DNA of 64,000 bases from Aselliscus stoliczkanus (taxonomy: Eukaryota; Chordata; Mammalia; Chiroptera; Hipposideridae). This document shows positions 12,118-25,119 of the stretch, piece after piece; position 1 is the first letter of the stretch; each line of letters starts with the position of its first letter. A program made the translations under genes and the position numbers. Below the pieces are notes generated by a model that was given only the letters and a program-made list of their open reading frames with translations, was not told where the DNA came from and ran no database searches. The stretch covers positions 65,943,478-66,007,477 of the forward strand of contig CM066738.1 in NCBI GenBank assembly GCA_033961575.1. Reading direction: 5' to 3'.

Positions 12118-13088
12118 TTTTTTTTTTTTAGCTTTATTATTATTATTATTATGATTTACAGATGTACAAAACAATGCAATAGTTATCTTTTTCAAGTCTT
12201 ACAAAGTGACTACCCCTTCACCCCTGCCCCTCCACCCCGATATCATTCGTATCTATTACAATTCCATTGACTCCATTCCCACACTGTACTCCACGTCCCA
12301 TGACTATATATGTGTTAAATTATAGTCAACATCTAATATTAATAGCGGCAGCTTCAGATGTACAGTGCAGTGGTAAGACCACTACACAGTCCATGAAGTG
12401 GTCTCCGTGACAAGACATGAGTCCTGATCCCCTAAGAAAAATATCTACAACATTTTTTATTATATTCCCTAAACTGTCTCTTCTGTCTCTGCAGTAGTAT
12501 TGTAGTTATCAGTTTGTGTTGCCTCGTCCCTTCCCCTTCTCCCTCAAAACCATCCCATCCCATCTAGCCCTCATCAGTTTTTCCTTTGTGTCTCTAAGAC
12601 TATTTCTGTTTACATTGCTCGTTTATTCAGTTCTTTAGATTCCACATATAAGTGAGATCATATGGTATTTGTCTTTCTCTGACTGACTTATTTCACTTAA
12701 TGTTCTCTAGGTCCATCCATATTGTTGCAAATGGTACGATTTCTTTCTTTTTAGCTGTGTAATACTCCGTTGTGTAAATGTACCACAGTTTCTTAATCCA
12801 GTTGTCTACCGATGGGCATTTTAGTTGTTTCCAAGTCTTGGCTATTGTAAATAGCACTGAAATGAACATAGGGGTGCATATATTTTTTCGAATTTGTCTT
12901 GGGTTTTTTCAGGATAAATGCCTAGGAGTGGAATTGCTGGGTCAAAAGGTAGTTCCATTTCCAGTTTTTTGAGATACCTCCATACTGACTTCCATAGTGG
13001 CTGCACCAATGTGCAATCCTACCAACAGTACAGCAGGATTCCCGTTTCCCCACAACCCCGCCAGCATTTGTTGTTTGTTGATTTATTG
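12118..13088 (-). mobile_element. L1 element B, 5'-truncated, nested in L1 A
   Basis: A second poly-T run starts at 12118 in the middle of L1 A ORF2, followed by a fresh 3' UTR (GATTTACAGATGTACAAAACAATGC, compare 8660) and the ORF2 end. At about 13089 the L1 A sequence resumes (GTGGTGTTTTCATTATCG), continuing the block interrupted at GTGATGG 12117. The copy has only about 970 bp of 3' sequence, a normal 5' truncation. Imperfect duplications TTGGATCGTGATGG/TTGGGTTGTGGTG flank it. Confidence 0.85.
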
Positions 13089-13314
13089 GGTTGTGGTGTT
13101 TTCATTATCGTTTGTCTCAATGTATCTTTTGATTTCACCCTTGATCTTGTTTGTGACCCACTCGCTATTTTGTAGCATGTTATTTAGCCTCCATATATTT
13201 GTCAGCTCTCTGGGTTTCTTCTTATAATTGATTTTTAGTTTCATAGCACTGTGGTCAGAGAGACACTTGAAATGATTAAAATCTTCTTAAATTTATTGAG
13301 ACTTGTTTTGTGGC

Positions 13315-13938
13315 CTAACATGTGTGGACTATCTTGGAAAGTGTTCCATGTACACTTGAGAAGAATGTATATTTTGGAGCTTTCGGGTGAAATGCTCTGA
13401 AAATATCAGTTAAATCCAGCTGGTCTAATGTGTCATTTAAGGTCGCTGTTTCCGCATTGATTTTCTGTCTGGAGGATCTGTCCATTGGTGACAGCGGGGT
13501 GTTGAAGTTCCCTACTATGATATTGTTACTGTTGATCTCCATCTTTATATCTGTCAATATATGTTTTATATATTTAGGAACTCCTATGTTAGGTGCATAG
13601 ATGTTTACTAAGGTTATGCCCTCTTGTTGGATCGATCCCTTTATTATTATGAAATGTCCTTCTTTGTCCTTTATTATATTATTCAATTTAAAGTCTATTT
13701 TATCTGATATAAGTATCGCTACTCCAGCTCTTTTCTCAGTTCCATTTGCATGAAATATTTTACTCCGTGCCTTTACATTCAGGCTGTATGTGTCTTTTGA
13801 TCTGAGGTGAGTCTCTTGTAGACAACATATGCAGGGGTCTTGCTTTCTTATCCATTCAGCCTCCCTATTTCTTTTGATTAGAGCATTTAATCCATTTACA
13901 TTTAATGTGATTATTGATAGATGTGTAGCTATTGCCAT
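13315..13938 (-). pseudogene. L1 A ORF2 endonuclease fragment
   Basis: An open stretch of 207 residues starts at the natural ORF2 initiator (MAIATHLSIITLNVNGLN) and covers most of the apurinic-type endonuclease domain. The expected Asn (TLNVNGLN) and Glu (CCLQETHL) are retained, and NFNTPLSPMDRS matches the DFNT active-site loop with D changed to N. The frame ends after the TFFSSVHGTLSKI block. It serves as a comparison for the changed active-site residues in L1 C and F. Confidence 0.85.
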
Positions 13939-14214
13939 TTAGTTATTTGTGTTCCTAGTCTTCCTTAGTTAGGTTGTTTTTCTCTTCTGCTTTAAGAAGC
14001 CCTTTTAACATTTCCTGAAATGCTGGCTGGTGGTAATGAACTCCCTTAGCTTATTCTTTTCTGGGAAGCTCTTTATCTGTCCTTCAATTGCTGGATAAAG
14101 CAATCTAGGTTGTAGGCCTTTGCTTTTCATCACTTTGAAAACCTCCTGCCACTCCCTTCTGGCCTGCAAAGTTTCTGTAGAAAAGTCGGTTTATAATCTT
14201 ATGGGGGTGCCCTT

Positions 14215-14865
14215 TTAAGTAACTTGCTGCCTGTCCCTTGCTGCTTTTAGGATTCTGTCTTTGTCCTTAACCCTTGCCATTTTCACTATAATGTGTCTTG
14301 GTGTGGGTCTATTTGGGATCATCTTGGTTGGAACTCTCTGCACTTCCTGGGCTTGTATTTCAATGTCCTTTGCCTTGTTAGGGAAGTTTTCAGACATTAT
14401 TACTTCAAATATGTTCTCAATCTCTTGCTCCCTCTCTTATCCTTCTGGTATTCCAACGATCTGCATGCTGTTGCATTTGATGTTGTCACCCAGCTCTCTT
14501 AAACTATTTCCAATGTTTTTCATTCTTTTGTCTTTTTGTTGTGCCGCTTGGATGATCTCTGCTCTCTTTTCTTCTAAGTTACTGATTCGATCCTCTGCTT
14601 CATCCAATCTGCTAGTATTTCCATTGAGTTTGTTATTTAATTCAGTAATTGTGTTCTTCAGTTCTAGCTGGTTATTTTTCATGATTTCTCTATCCTTTAT
14701 ATTCTCATTAATTAACTTGAACATTCTAATAATCAGTATTCTGAACTCTGTCTCCGATAGGTTGTTTACCTCTATTTCCTCTAGTTTCACTGATTCAGGA
14801 GGTTTCTTCTGTTCTTTTATTTGGGTTGTTTTTCTTTGTTTACCCATTCTTTGTTCTTGCTTCAT
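14215..14865 (-). pseudogene. L1 A ORF1 fragments
   Basis: Two frames (14865-14437 and 14397-14215) together cover ORF1. They contain an N-terminal lysine-rich start, a heptad-rich coiled coil (NNQLELKNTITELNNKLNG...), the start of the RRM (MQIVGIPEG) and the basic region RHIIVKMARVKDKDRILKAA. A frameshift or stop between the two breaks the protein. ORF1p is the trimeric RNA chaperone of the L1 ribonucleoprotein. Confidence 0.85.
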
Positions 14866-15750
14866 TTAACAGTAGATCCCCTAGGTCTCTCAGTCTTTTC
14901 TGGTTATACTTATACAATGTGTATCCTTTATATTTGAATTATTCAGTCTCCCTATTCTCTTGTGTGTGTGTACCAGCGGTGTTGCTTGTGTTGTGTGTCT
15001 TCTCCTGTTGAAGTTGAGTTTTGATTACTTTTGGCTTGTCAGTAGGTGGGATTTACTCCCAGGCTGATTATCTGTGAAGATTAGCGGTGTCCACAGTTTA
15101 TGAGCTGCTGTGTAAGGGTTGACTCCTGCGATGAGGCTTGGCCCCTTTGGGCTCTTGTACCTGTAGCTACTTCCCTTTGGGTGTGACTCTTGTAGGTGAC
15201 ACCCAGAAATGCTCTGGTTTTATCTAAATTTGGCCACTGGGTATGATGATTCTTGTGTCTCTTTGGGTGGGCCTTGCTGCAGAGCAATTTTAGAGCAAAA
15301 CAGATCAACAAGTACAATGACCACAACCATCAAAGGAAACCAGATTCTCTCACATGTAAAAAAAACAACCAACAACCAACAGACAACTTGTACAGAAATA
15401 TCAAACATACAAAAGAAGAAAACGAAAGCAAAACAGCAACCGCAAAAAAAAGAACAAAAGCCACCTGTCAGGGGTCTGTCTGTTGGTTCCTCAGCAGCTG
15501 AACCTGCCCTACCTCCCAAGCCTAGCAGGAAAAGTGGGGACAGGGTAGGTAATCTCACTCTTTGCAGCCTCTTCTGGAGTGAAAATTCTCGACACCCTGC
15601 GGGTAGGAATACCTCTGTAATCTGACCCTACTCCTCCATTCAGGGGTCAGCTTAAGACTCTGGCATGGGGGGCTGCCAAGGTTTCTGAGGGAGGGTGGAG
15701 GTGGGCTCTTATTTTTGTAGTTGTTTTTTTGCTTTCTGTCCGAGAGAAGA

Positions 15751-15800
15751 AACAAAACCACACACACACACACATAAAACACACACACACACACACACAA
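15751..15800 (+). repeat. (CA)n microsatellite, interrupted
   Basis: Two ACACAC runs are separated by a short ATAAAAC interruption, inside the 5' region of L1 A. Confidence 0.9.
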
Positions 15801-16030
15801 AAACAAACAGTCCCACTGCTGTTTTGAGCTAAGATCTTTGCCTCAGATGCTCCAGTGGAGCTCCTGCTGCTGTCCTGGAGGCACTACGGGGGCTTAGGGG
15901 ACTGTGTGCACCTTGCAGCTGTTCAGATCTCCGTTTTGTCTCCTGGGGTCCTGCATCTCCTCCTGGTGCACGTACTCTCTCTTTTTTGTAGGCTCTATCT
16001 AACCTTGTCTTGTTCTAGTCCTTCAAATTC

Positions 16031-18404
16031 CATCTCAGACTCATAACAGAAAATCCTAGGATGCCAAATCTTACCTTTTCAGGCTTGGTACCCTAGAGAC
16101 ATATCTTTAGTGAATTGTTATTTATTCAGCTTCAGTGAGACATTGGGCTTTCTTGTGATTCAGAGGAGGATTATAATCATCTTAAAGGGACTTTCCTTCC
16201 CTGAAGATGTGCAATTCACCTCATTCACCTCATTATGCACCACTGCCCTACATACCTGGTAAACGTCACAGCATTGTTGGCATAGTTCTCTGGTTACCAG
16301 AATTCTTTTACTTTAACTATGTCACTTACTCCTTAAACAATTGTAATGAGGGAACAGGTTCATAGAGGCTAGCTGACATGGCTAATGATAACCAAGACTC
16401 AAATTCTATTCTCATTCTTAAATTTAGGCGTTTTATGTTGTACCATGTTTACTAATGAACCTGAGATCTTAATAATAGGCTCATTAGCTTCTATCAGAGG
16501 ATCCATTCTGTGGCCTGAAGCAAATTTAGAATGGTTCATGTATAATCTTCTAAACATTCCTTTTTTTATACATAATATCACCAATCTTGGGTTATTACCA
16601 CAATATTTTTCATTAGAGATTATAGTGATATTATTTGGAACTGATAACTTGAGTGCAACTCAGAATCACTCAGAATTAGATGAGCTGCTATACCCTTTGA
16701 GATAAACCATGCAATTGTATTTTCCTCAATCAGATTAGCCATTTTAAGTTCACATTTTAAGGAAGCCCTTCTGCATAATACAGAGTTGGAACTCTGTATT
16801 CTGGAAGCTATTCAATGGTTAGGAGAGAGAGATTAAGGTAAGTACAGGTGCAAATTATTTTGTACACTATGGTGATCTGTTTGTGTTCAGTGTTTGGATG
16901 TATGGACCAACTCAGAACTCCATAGAGAGTCTTACTTAAATTCATGGCTTTGCTGACCAATCTGCTCCAGCTTGAAAGCAAGTCAGAATATCATGATAAC
17001 TCCATATCCAGCCTTTTCCCCTAAATATTTCTCAGACTTAACCTAGATCTTTTGTGGCTTCTGTGAACTTGAGTGGAACCTCTTGGACTTTTTCAGTATC
17101 AGTCCAAATCCTTGGGACCATATAAACTTAAATTGATCTCTTGAAGTAGCATGAGGGAAACTTTTCATCTACTTTTTCTGATTAGGCTTTTGCCTAATTA
17201 TCATATAACTGATAGTACAATGGGATAACTTCAGATGACAGCTAAGGTGAATGGTTCTTTGCAGTATTAAAATCATTTTTGTTCAATATATTTAAGGAAA
17301 AACATATGGTACCCAGCTTGATTTTTAGCTTCTCCCAACATTATCTACATATACCCTGAATGTTAGTCAAAGTGGACTATTTGCTATTAACCTGAATTTA
17401 GGACTCTCTGCTTTTGGTCATGGACCTTTGTCAGAAAAAACAAGGCTTTGGAATTAGCTGGATCTATATTGAGTCTTGATATTTAGCTTTTGAATGACTT
17501 TGAATAGTTATTTACACCATGTTATCCTGTTTTCTGAGGAATAAGAAGACTGATCTTTGGACCTTATAGGATTATTAATAACATATGCGTAGGTGCCTAG
17601 CATGAGGCCTGGTACCTAGAAGGTATTTAATATATATATGCTCATTTCTCTTTATTTATAGTCTTCCTGGCAGCACTTATTTCATGACCCACTTTTGTTT
17701 TGTTTTTTAAGAAAGCTTTTATCCTGCTTTTAGAAGCCCTTTTCACATATATAGATTATCCAGATAGGTTTTTCCTTACATTTTTCATGTAAGCAGACAG
17801 TGTTTTATTCTTTAAGAGGCTCCTTGTATTCCCATAATAGTAGACTTTCTATCTCTTCTCTCTCCATAGATTATGGGAGGTCAGTTAAATTTTTATTTAT
17901 GTTTCTCCTTCCAGTGTGCCTAGTACTGCCAATACTTAGTGAATGAATGAATTAACTCTTGGCCTTCAAGTATCTTTGAATTCAATTGAGTGGACATGCA
18001 AGAAACCATTAGAGCACAACAAAACACAACATACAGTCAAACACTAAGCTGTGGAACAGACAGAAAGTGATACAGAAGTTTAGAGAAGTAAATTACTTAG
18101 AATCACTGAACAATATGAGAAATGTAGAGCAGGAACCACTTCCTAATTAAATATCAGCTTATTTCCTAATACTAGGTAGTGGCTTATAATGATGTTATTA
18201 GACAGGAGGCAACTAAAATGTATGAGTTCAGGAGTTACAAAGGAAGCATTTTGTTCTTTCTAGATTGTAAGCTTTAAAAAACTCTCCAGAAATATAGAAG
18301 ATATTAGTACACACTATTTTATCAATTTAACAGAATTAGAGGTTAACCTAGGTACATTCTTCATCTTTTGAATGAAAATGTTATTTAGGCATCTTCAGTT
18401 TTCT
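16031..18404. other. Intergenic, mostly unique, one MIR-like stretch
   Basis: No gene was recognised. The 106-residue open frame at 16385-16705 has no recognisable domain and AT-rich codons, so I do not call it. A MIR-like stretch lies at about 17436-17640 on the plus strand (TTTGGAATTAGCTGGATCT ... GAGGCCTGGTACCTAGAAGG). The remainder is plain AT-rich sequence. Confidence 0.6.
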
Positions 18405-18860
18405 AGGAGGCATATTTTTATTATTTTTATAGTGCTATTGAAGTATAATTAATGTGAATAAATTGCACATATTTATAATGTATAGTTTGATGAGCTTCTC
18501 TATATCTATACCTGTGAAGCCACCATCACAAATAAGATAATAAACATAATTATCATTTCCCAGGATTTTCTCATGGTCTCTTGTAATCTGTCTTTCCTAA
18601 CCACCCCTCACCATCCTATCCCCAGGCAATCACTGATCTGCTTTCTGTACTGTAAAGTTGTGTGCATTTTCTAGAATTGTACTTAGATGAAATTATATAG
18701 GATATACTCTTTTTTTTTTTCTGTCTCACTTTCTTCACTCAACGTAATTTTTTTGAGATTCTTCCTTTTTGTTTTTTTTGGTGTGTATCAATTATCCTTT
18801 TTATTGCTGAGTAATATTCAATAGTATAGACATACCACATCTTATCCATTTATGTATTAG
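18405..18860 (-). mobile_element. Old L1M 3' end fragment
   Basis: This is an antisense ancient L1 tail: TTATAGTGCTATTGAAGTATAATT, the block CCCAGGCAATCACTGATCTG, and TGCTGAGTAATATTCAATAG near the right end. It is strongly diverged and has no target duplication. Confidence 0.65.
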
Positions 18861-19215
18861 TTTTCTATTGCTGCCATGACAAATTACCACAATCATAATG
18901 GCTTTAAAATCAACATCCATTATTAGCATAGGGTTTTGTATGTCAGAAGTCTGGGCAGTCTCAGCTGGGCTCACTGCTTAGAATCTCACAAGGCCAAAAA
19001 CAAGATGTTGGCTGGGATGAACTCTTATTTGGAGGCTCTGGGGAAGAATCCATTTTCAAGGTCATTTAGGATGATAGAAGTGTTAAGTTTTGTTTATTTG
19101 CTTGCTGGGTGTCATCTAAGAATCAACTCTTAACTTCTAGAAGCTGCTCTCTGGTCCTTGCACATGGCTCCCTTCATCTTCAAAGTCATAGTAGCACACT
19201 GAGTCCTTTTTTTGC
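18861..19215 (+). mobile_element. Ancient LTR-like repeat fragment
   Basis: It begins TTAGTTTTCTATTGCTGCCATG and continues with AATTACCACAATCATAATGGC, TCAGAAGTCTGGGCAGTCTC and TTGGAGGCTCTGGGGAAGAATCC. The later CTTCATCTTCAAAGTCA block matches a common mammalian LTR-type repeat of ERVL/MaLR age. The exact family is not certain. Confidence 0.55.
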
Positions 19216-19319
19216 CCTTCAGTGCTCTCTGACTTCCTCCTGTACTGCCATCTAGAGAAAGTTCTCTGCTTTTGAAATGACAAATAGTGACAATTTTACT
19301 TCTTCCTTTCAATTTGAAA

Positions 19320-19803
19320 ATGCTTCTGTTTCTTGACTGTTCGCTGTGGCTAGGACTTCCAATTCTATGTTGAATAAGAATGGTGAAAGTGGGCATTATT
19401 GTCTTGTTCCTGATCTTATAGAAAAAGTTTTCAGCTTTTCACTGTTGAGTATGATGTTAGCTGTGGGTTTGTCATATATGGATGGCCTTTATTATGTTGA
19501 GGTATGTTTCTTCTATACTTACTTGGTTGAGAGTTTTTATAATGATGTATTTTGTTAAATGCTTTTTCTGCATCTGGGATGATCATAAGATATTTACCCT
19601 TCTTTTTTTTTTTTATGTTTTATATTACATTGATTGATTTGCGTATATTGAACCATCCTTGTATCCCTGAAATAAATTCCACTTGTTCATGGTGTATGAT
19701 TCTTCTAATGTATTGCTGAATTTGGTTTGCTAATATTTTGTTGAGGATTTTTGAATCTATGTTCATCAAGGATATTGGCCTGTAATTTTCTTTTTTTGTA
19801 GTA
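19320..19803 (-). mobile_element. L1 ORF2 fragment
   Basis: This is an antisense ORF2 reverse-transcriptase segment. The plus strand shows GTGGCTAGGACTTCCAATTC ... GTATGATGTTAGCTGTGGG ... GAGGATTTTTGAATCTATG, matching the same region of L1 A and C. No 3' or 5' end of an L1 is attached, so it is a piece left by rearrangement or old decay. Confidence 0.8.
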
Positions 19804-22800
19804 ACTTTTTATTACTGGACATATGATTAGGTCTATAACAATGGCTTGGGTGTTGTTTGGAAACACTTTTGACTCATACCCATCTCTGAATTTACTGTTT
19901 CTGCTTTCTCCATTTCTTATTGGCCTGTGATGTACCTGAGAAGACCTCCTTACAAGGGGGTCAGTCATCCAGTCCTGTAACTCCTGGAAACTCAGCCTTG
20001 ACCTGAAACTAAAATGAATAGGCTCTGATAACAAATAGCTGCATCCAGTTCTTAAATCTCCAGAAGAGAGTAGGCCCTTGTATGGCACAGTGGAAAGAGC
20101 ATGGGATTTTGAAGTCAGGAGGTTGACCTACAAATTTCATTTCTACTTGTAAGAATATTGCAGTAGGAAGTAAGACCAATTTTATAATGTTATTGGGAAG
20201 TCTGAAGGAGAAATTCATAAGGAAATGCTTCATAAACTCTAGTTTTTAGTTGAATCTCTTATTTTTTACTATTGTGAGACACTAATAATGTAGTTAGAAT
20301 TATTTTAGTTACCTGGAAGACTTTGAAAAACAGATATTTGGAAGGACAGTTACATTTTTGGTGTTATTTTGCAGTTAATTCTGATTAAAGTTATTTTCAA
20401 TTTTTCAGCATGTGGAGAAAGAGCAACCTTTCTTTCTACTTGAAGGTATCTAAGGCAGTGTTTCAATTGCCCTTAACGAATAGGATATCAAAGGTATGTA
20501 GCCTCCTACCTCTACACTCCAACCATGAGCCTTGGGTCAGCTGAAACCGAGGCTGGAAAGTGAAAGGAGCTATTTTGTTACCTCCAGAGCCTTTCTGGGA
20601 GGGCTGAGCTTCCAAGCACAGGATTCCATGCCTTAGGTTAAGAACCATCCAGTAGGGCAAATCACAAATGCTGCTGTAAATCATGTTATGTGTCGAATAA
20701 CCTTTGTTCTGGATTTCTTTTTATCCTTCCAAGATGAAGGGAGCTAGAAAGAGCCTGACCCCACGGGTTTCAATAAAGTTTTTCCAAGAAGAATGTGACA
20801 TCCTGGTAAAAACTAGGATGTAAACAGTAAGCAGTCCCTTCCTATGGAGATCTCTTGGCTCATGGCATGTGATTATCTTGGTTTGATCCAAACCTATTGT
20901 CTGTTTATTTTGGAAACCATAGAGTAGTAAATGATCAGTGTGACAGTTTGAAATATTGACAGGCAACATTTATAACAAATGGACTGTGTGGTTTGCATTG
21001 TATTTAAAGTCCCTAGGGAAATAACTTAGTATGCTTCTCAAAGCTATCTTGAACTGGGCTAGAGGATGAGTTTCTGGGAGCACAGATACAGTTCTTGAAG
21101 GAATTGGGGATATGAGTAGAGGGATGCTCAGGGCAGGAAGGAGAAAGCCTCCAAAGTGCCAGGAGTCTAATGTGGAATCTTCTTAGATTATGTTGTTCAC
21201 ACTCCTTCCTGTATAGATAAGTCAATGAAAAATATTGAAACGTGAATATGGTAAGACTGCATTCTAGAGAAATATGAAAGAGTTAATATAGTAGAAAGTA
21301 ATTTAAAAAATGCATAAGAAGCTAAAAACAACAAAGGGAAAAGCAAAAAAATTAAGTAAGAAAATCGCAGCAATAACATTAACAATTTTAAAATGAAATA
21401 AGGACAAAAGTAAAAGAATAAAACTGAGTGAAAAGTAAAGTTAGATAAAAAGCTGAAACTGAGATACATAATAGATTAAATAAAGAATTGAGAGAGAAAG
21501 CTAAGTAAGAGATTTAACAGTTTAAGTTGTGAGCAAGGTAACCAAGGTAAAGAGTTAGCAGAAATAAAGAACAGAAAGGAAGTAGGCTGGAGGTCCTCAG
21601 TCTTTCTGCTGAAGCAGCTGCCCTTTATTGCTGTGGGTGGAGAGGCCTGAGAGTCTTCTCACCTCTCCACACCCTCACCCCCTGTCCCACCAACCTCCAG
21701 GCAGCTGGAGGCTCTTTCCAGTCTCAGTGTGCTATCCCTTCCATTGTCAATGAAGGTAGAAAATAGGAACTCTTAGAGCCTCAAGCTCAGACAACAGATT
21801 CTCGATGCTGTACAATATTATGTAATCTCAGAAAACACCCCATTGATTTTCTTGATGATACTGTTTTGGGTTTGTTTTTGATGATATTGTTTTTTAATAA
21901 ATAAATGTTGATAGCAGAGGGAGGAAAACAGTGGTATGCTGGGAAACGTTTAAAAACCACCTGTGGGGTGGGAGAGGGGAAAGCCCGGCCCTGATTTATA
22001 GTGTTTGCCAATTTTCATGGTGTAAATACCCCCACCATGACCAATTTTAAGCTACTAAGGTGATGCCAGCCAGCTGTACCTAAAACTAAGGGATCTCTCA
22101 AGATGAAGGACTAAAACTGGGATAGTGCTGGGCCATCCAGGATGGTTGGTTACCCCAATAGTTTGCAGAATTTTTGAAAATGTAACATTAAGAAGTGGTT
22201 CAAGCCAGCTCCATCTGAAGAAAAACGGATTTATTGTGCCTAAAGAATACACATGGAAACTACCTGAAGACAGCCTTAGCCGGGCTATTGTTGCTACAGA
22301 ACAGGCAGCTGGCGACCACTGTCATGAAAGCTACAGCTACAGCTGAGGTCTAGCACCAGGTGGTCTCAAGCCCTTAAAACAGGCTGCTGATGTCTGAGTG
22401 TTGTAGTCCTTAGACTGCCTGTCTACTTAGGGCCTTCACCAGGGGCCAGCCTCCAAGCCAAAAGACCAAATTACCAGTTTGTAGCATCACAAAGCTTTTG
22501 ACACCATCCAGGATTGTAGTTTGTCCCAAACAGAAGCAGTTAGATTCCAGCCATACCTCCAATCACTGTTAGCTTTCCTCTGGCCACCTGTCCTTTCCAA
22601 GTAGTAAGATAAGCATCTACTTGTCTCTTTCCAAGACCTTTTCTCTGTCCTTGAACCTGCTAAGTTCTCTTGCCTCCTCACTCTCTCTAAGGCCATTCTC
22701 CTTCTCTATGTCTAACTCAAATTTATTCTTCAGGATGAGTTTATGCTTCATGTTTGCTGGTGGACCTCCCTTACCTTCTCTAGATTAGGGACTCTCTCAT

Positions 22801-22869
22801 ACATCCTTTTTATATCTTTACCATAGCATTTCTGGTACTGTAAATTGATACATAATTGTTGCTGAATAA
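19804..22869. other. Intergenic, mostly unique
   Basis: No gene was recognised. A MIR-like stretch lies at about 20083-20200 (TGGCACAGTGGAAAGAGCATGGG). The plus strand from about 21225 to 21600 is strongly A-rich with few T runs, which gives spurious minus-strand open frames rich in Phe and Leu. The rest has no visible repeat or coding signature. Confidence 0.55.
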
Positions 22870-22884
22870 CTGCTGCTGCTGCTG

Positions 22885-22931
<47 letters not shown>

Positions 22932-22932
22932 G
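22870..22932 (+). repeat. (CTG)5(CTA)15 trinucleotide repeat
   Basis: Five CTG units (22870-22884) run straight into about fifteen CTA units (22885-22929) followed by a CTG. The tract is uninterrupted and probably length-polymorphic. It lies close to a MIR-like fossil, with no exon nearby. Confidence 0.97.
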
Positions 22933-25111
22933 TATCGTCCATTTGAAAATTTGTCTCCCCAAATTAACTGAACTTCTTGAGGGCAAGAACCATAACAGCC
23001 TTATCTTTGTATTCTAGCACTTACTACAGTGCCTGACAACATTGTATGTACATTATAAAGGTTTGCTGATGAAGTAAATCAATGAAATAGTCTAAATAAA
23101 GGACTCTTATAATGACTATGACTAAGTGCATAGGAAACCTGTTCTACATATTTTCATAACATTACTTAAAATGGGCATTTTCATATTACAATACCAGATC
23201 ATTATTCTATGTTTTTAAGAAAGTACTAAATTATGGTTATTTCCTTGTTTAGTAAGCCAGGTATCTGATACTTGAGAGTTCTAGTAAGAATAATAAAGGT
23301 ACTAAACTTTACATTCACTTTTAAGTAAAACTTGTTAATGCCAGGAAACAAGGCCTTGCTGTAAAATTTCCCAGCTCCTCTTCTTTCTGTTACTACATCA
23401 TTTTTATCTTAGAGTACTTCTTTTTCACTGAATTCCATTTTGAGATGCTGTTAACTCTAAAAGAACTAGTTTGTTTTTTACTATGCTACCAAAGGATTTC
23501 TGAAGCAATTTTGACTCCCCTTGTGACCAGGTTCAACATTAAACTGAAATCTTCTTAATAGTGATATTATTTTCTCAAATGCTTTGTTGTCCTTTAGAGT
23601 ATTGTCAAAAAGTATATAATCATCAAATATATTTTACTCTAGGAATTTCCTCTTAAATTATTAAAAAAAAAACCAACTCTACTTTACTTGGATTGATTCT
23701 TGTAGAGAATGTTTTATAATGAACTTAAAGCATCAGTATCATGTTCCTAGATTCCTCACCTACCCCCATTAAAAAATCTTGGCAATGCTTTTTACATTTT
23801 TTATGAGTCATATAAAAATTATATTAAGGAAAATATTAACAATTACATTTGAAAAATTATTTTTCTCATATAAACTTCTCCTTGAACATAATTTACTCTA
23901 TTGAGAAGTGTGATAGGATAAATTCCAAAGTTTTTGCATGACATATATTTGTACTTTCGGCTAAATAGAAGAAAGTGTCGAGTAAAGTGTGTGTCTTGTC
24001 CTACTACTCTTTGAAAAGGATTATAATACTGAATTGAGGTGATTCATGTCTCTTGGTGGCATTTGTGACACATGAATCAAATGCTGTTTTGTTTAGACAG
24101 TTCTGGGATACTGTCTACACCACCAATTTCCAACAGAACTTTCTTCAATAATGGAACTGTTCTATATCTGTCCAAACAGTAGTCATATGTAGCCATTGAA
24201 TGCTTGAAATATGGCTAGTGTGACTGAGAACTGGATGTTTCATTTTTATTTCAATTAATTAAAATTTAAATCATGTGGCTAGTGGCTACCTTATTAGACA
24301 GGCTCAATTTAATTTTTTATTCACAGGTAGTATTTCGTAAAATAAAATAACAAAATATTTGAATTAGAAAAAAATATGTTAAGTGTGCACAGGTTCTCTC
24401 TGTCTCTGTGTAGTCTATTCTGTTAAGATATTTTTGGAGAGGAGGCAGTATAGTATCATGGAATAGGAAGACCTGAGTTCATGTAGCTATGTCATTAAGC
24501 AGCTTGGGCAAATGATCTCCCTGGACATTTCCTTGCCTGTGAAATGAGGAGTCCATTAGTTTTCAAATTTATGTCCAGTGATGGAACTCTTCTTATATAA
24601 AATAAAACTGAGCAGTAACCTCATAGGTGAGATGAAGGTGAAAGTTAGGGGTGGGAAGCGATGGGGCAGCAGAGTCCTGTCCATTAAGCCATCTCTTTAT
24701 CTCTCAGTAATTTCCAAACTTCTCCACTGCAGTACAGAGCCCAATTTGCAAAACACTGGAGTTGATGAAACCAGGGTTCCTTCCAACTCTGATAAAGTAT
24801 GGTTTCAATAGGATTGCATATGGAGTTTTCTTTCTGTTGATATCATCTTGGTAGCAGTTGTTCTCCAAAGGGCAGTCTTCACATGTATTTTAACCCAACT
24901 TAACCATTAAATTTGCATTTGTGAGGTGCTCAAAGGAATTAATAAGGAGAGGTTTGTGTTCTCTTAGTTCACCAAAAATGAAACTAAAAGCAAGAGCTTA
25001 ATGGACATAGCGGATATGAGCAGATACAAATAATTATTGCATGCAAAAATTGTAAAAGTAGCCATTTATATTTCCCCTTTTTGGTTTATGGTTTTATCAT
25101 TTTGACAAATT
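22933..25111. other. Intergenic with DNA-transposon and MIR fossils
   Basis: About 24120-24307 looks like an ancient hAT-type DNA transposon: TAGCCATTGAATGCTTGAAATATGGCTAGTG followed by an inverted GTGGCTAGTGGCTACC (each quoted in part). About 24440-24560 is a MIR on the plus strand (TAGTATCATGGAATAGGAAG ... TTGCCTGTGAAATGAGG). No gene was recognised. Confidence 0.5.
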
Positions 25112-25119
25112 CAGGGCTG

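Larger units (their letters stand above)
8631..16030 (-). mobile_element. L1 element A, antisense, old and broken
   Basis: The 3' end (poly-T on the plus strand) is at about 8631. Moving rightward on the plus strand one meets the 3' UTR, ORF2 in reverse, ORF1 fragments near 14215-14865 and a 5' UTR-like GC-richer part to about 16030. ORF2 contains the reverse-transcriptase YADD motif near 10850 (reverse). The endonuclease start at 13938 keeps the expected Asn in TLNVNGLN and the Glu in QETHL. Many frameshifts and stops break both frames, so the copy is dead. It is interrupted at 12118-13088 by a second L1. The 5' boundary is approximate: no clear start motif or target duplication was found there. 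Confidence 0.85.

Noticed and set aside
14261..14869. 202-codon plus-strand frame rich in Phe, Leu and Ser, resembling a membrane protein
   Set aside because: It is the antisense shadow of L1 A ORF1; the same type of shadow occurs opposite ORF1 in C, E and F (for example 40485-41162).
16385..16705. 106-codon plus-strand open frame in otherwise unique DNA
   Set aside because: No domain, no splice context and hydrophobic AT-rich codons typical of chance frames in this composition.
22748..22942. Frame with polyvaline and polyalanine
   Set aside because: It is the complement of the trinucleotide microsatellite and has no coding support.
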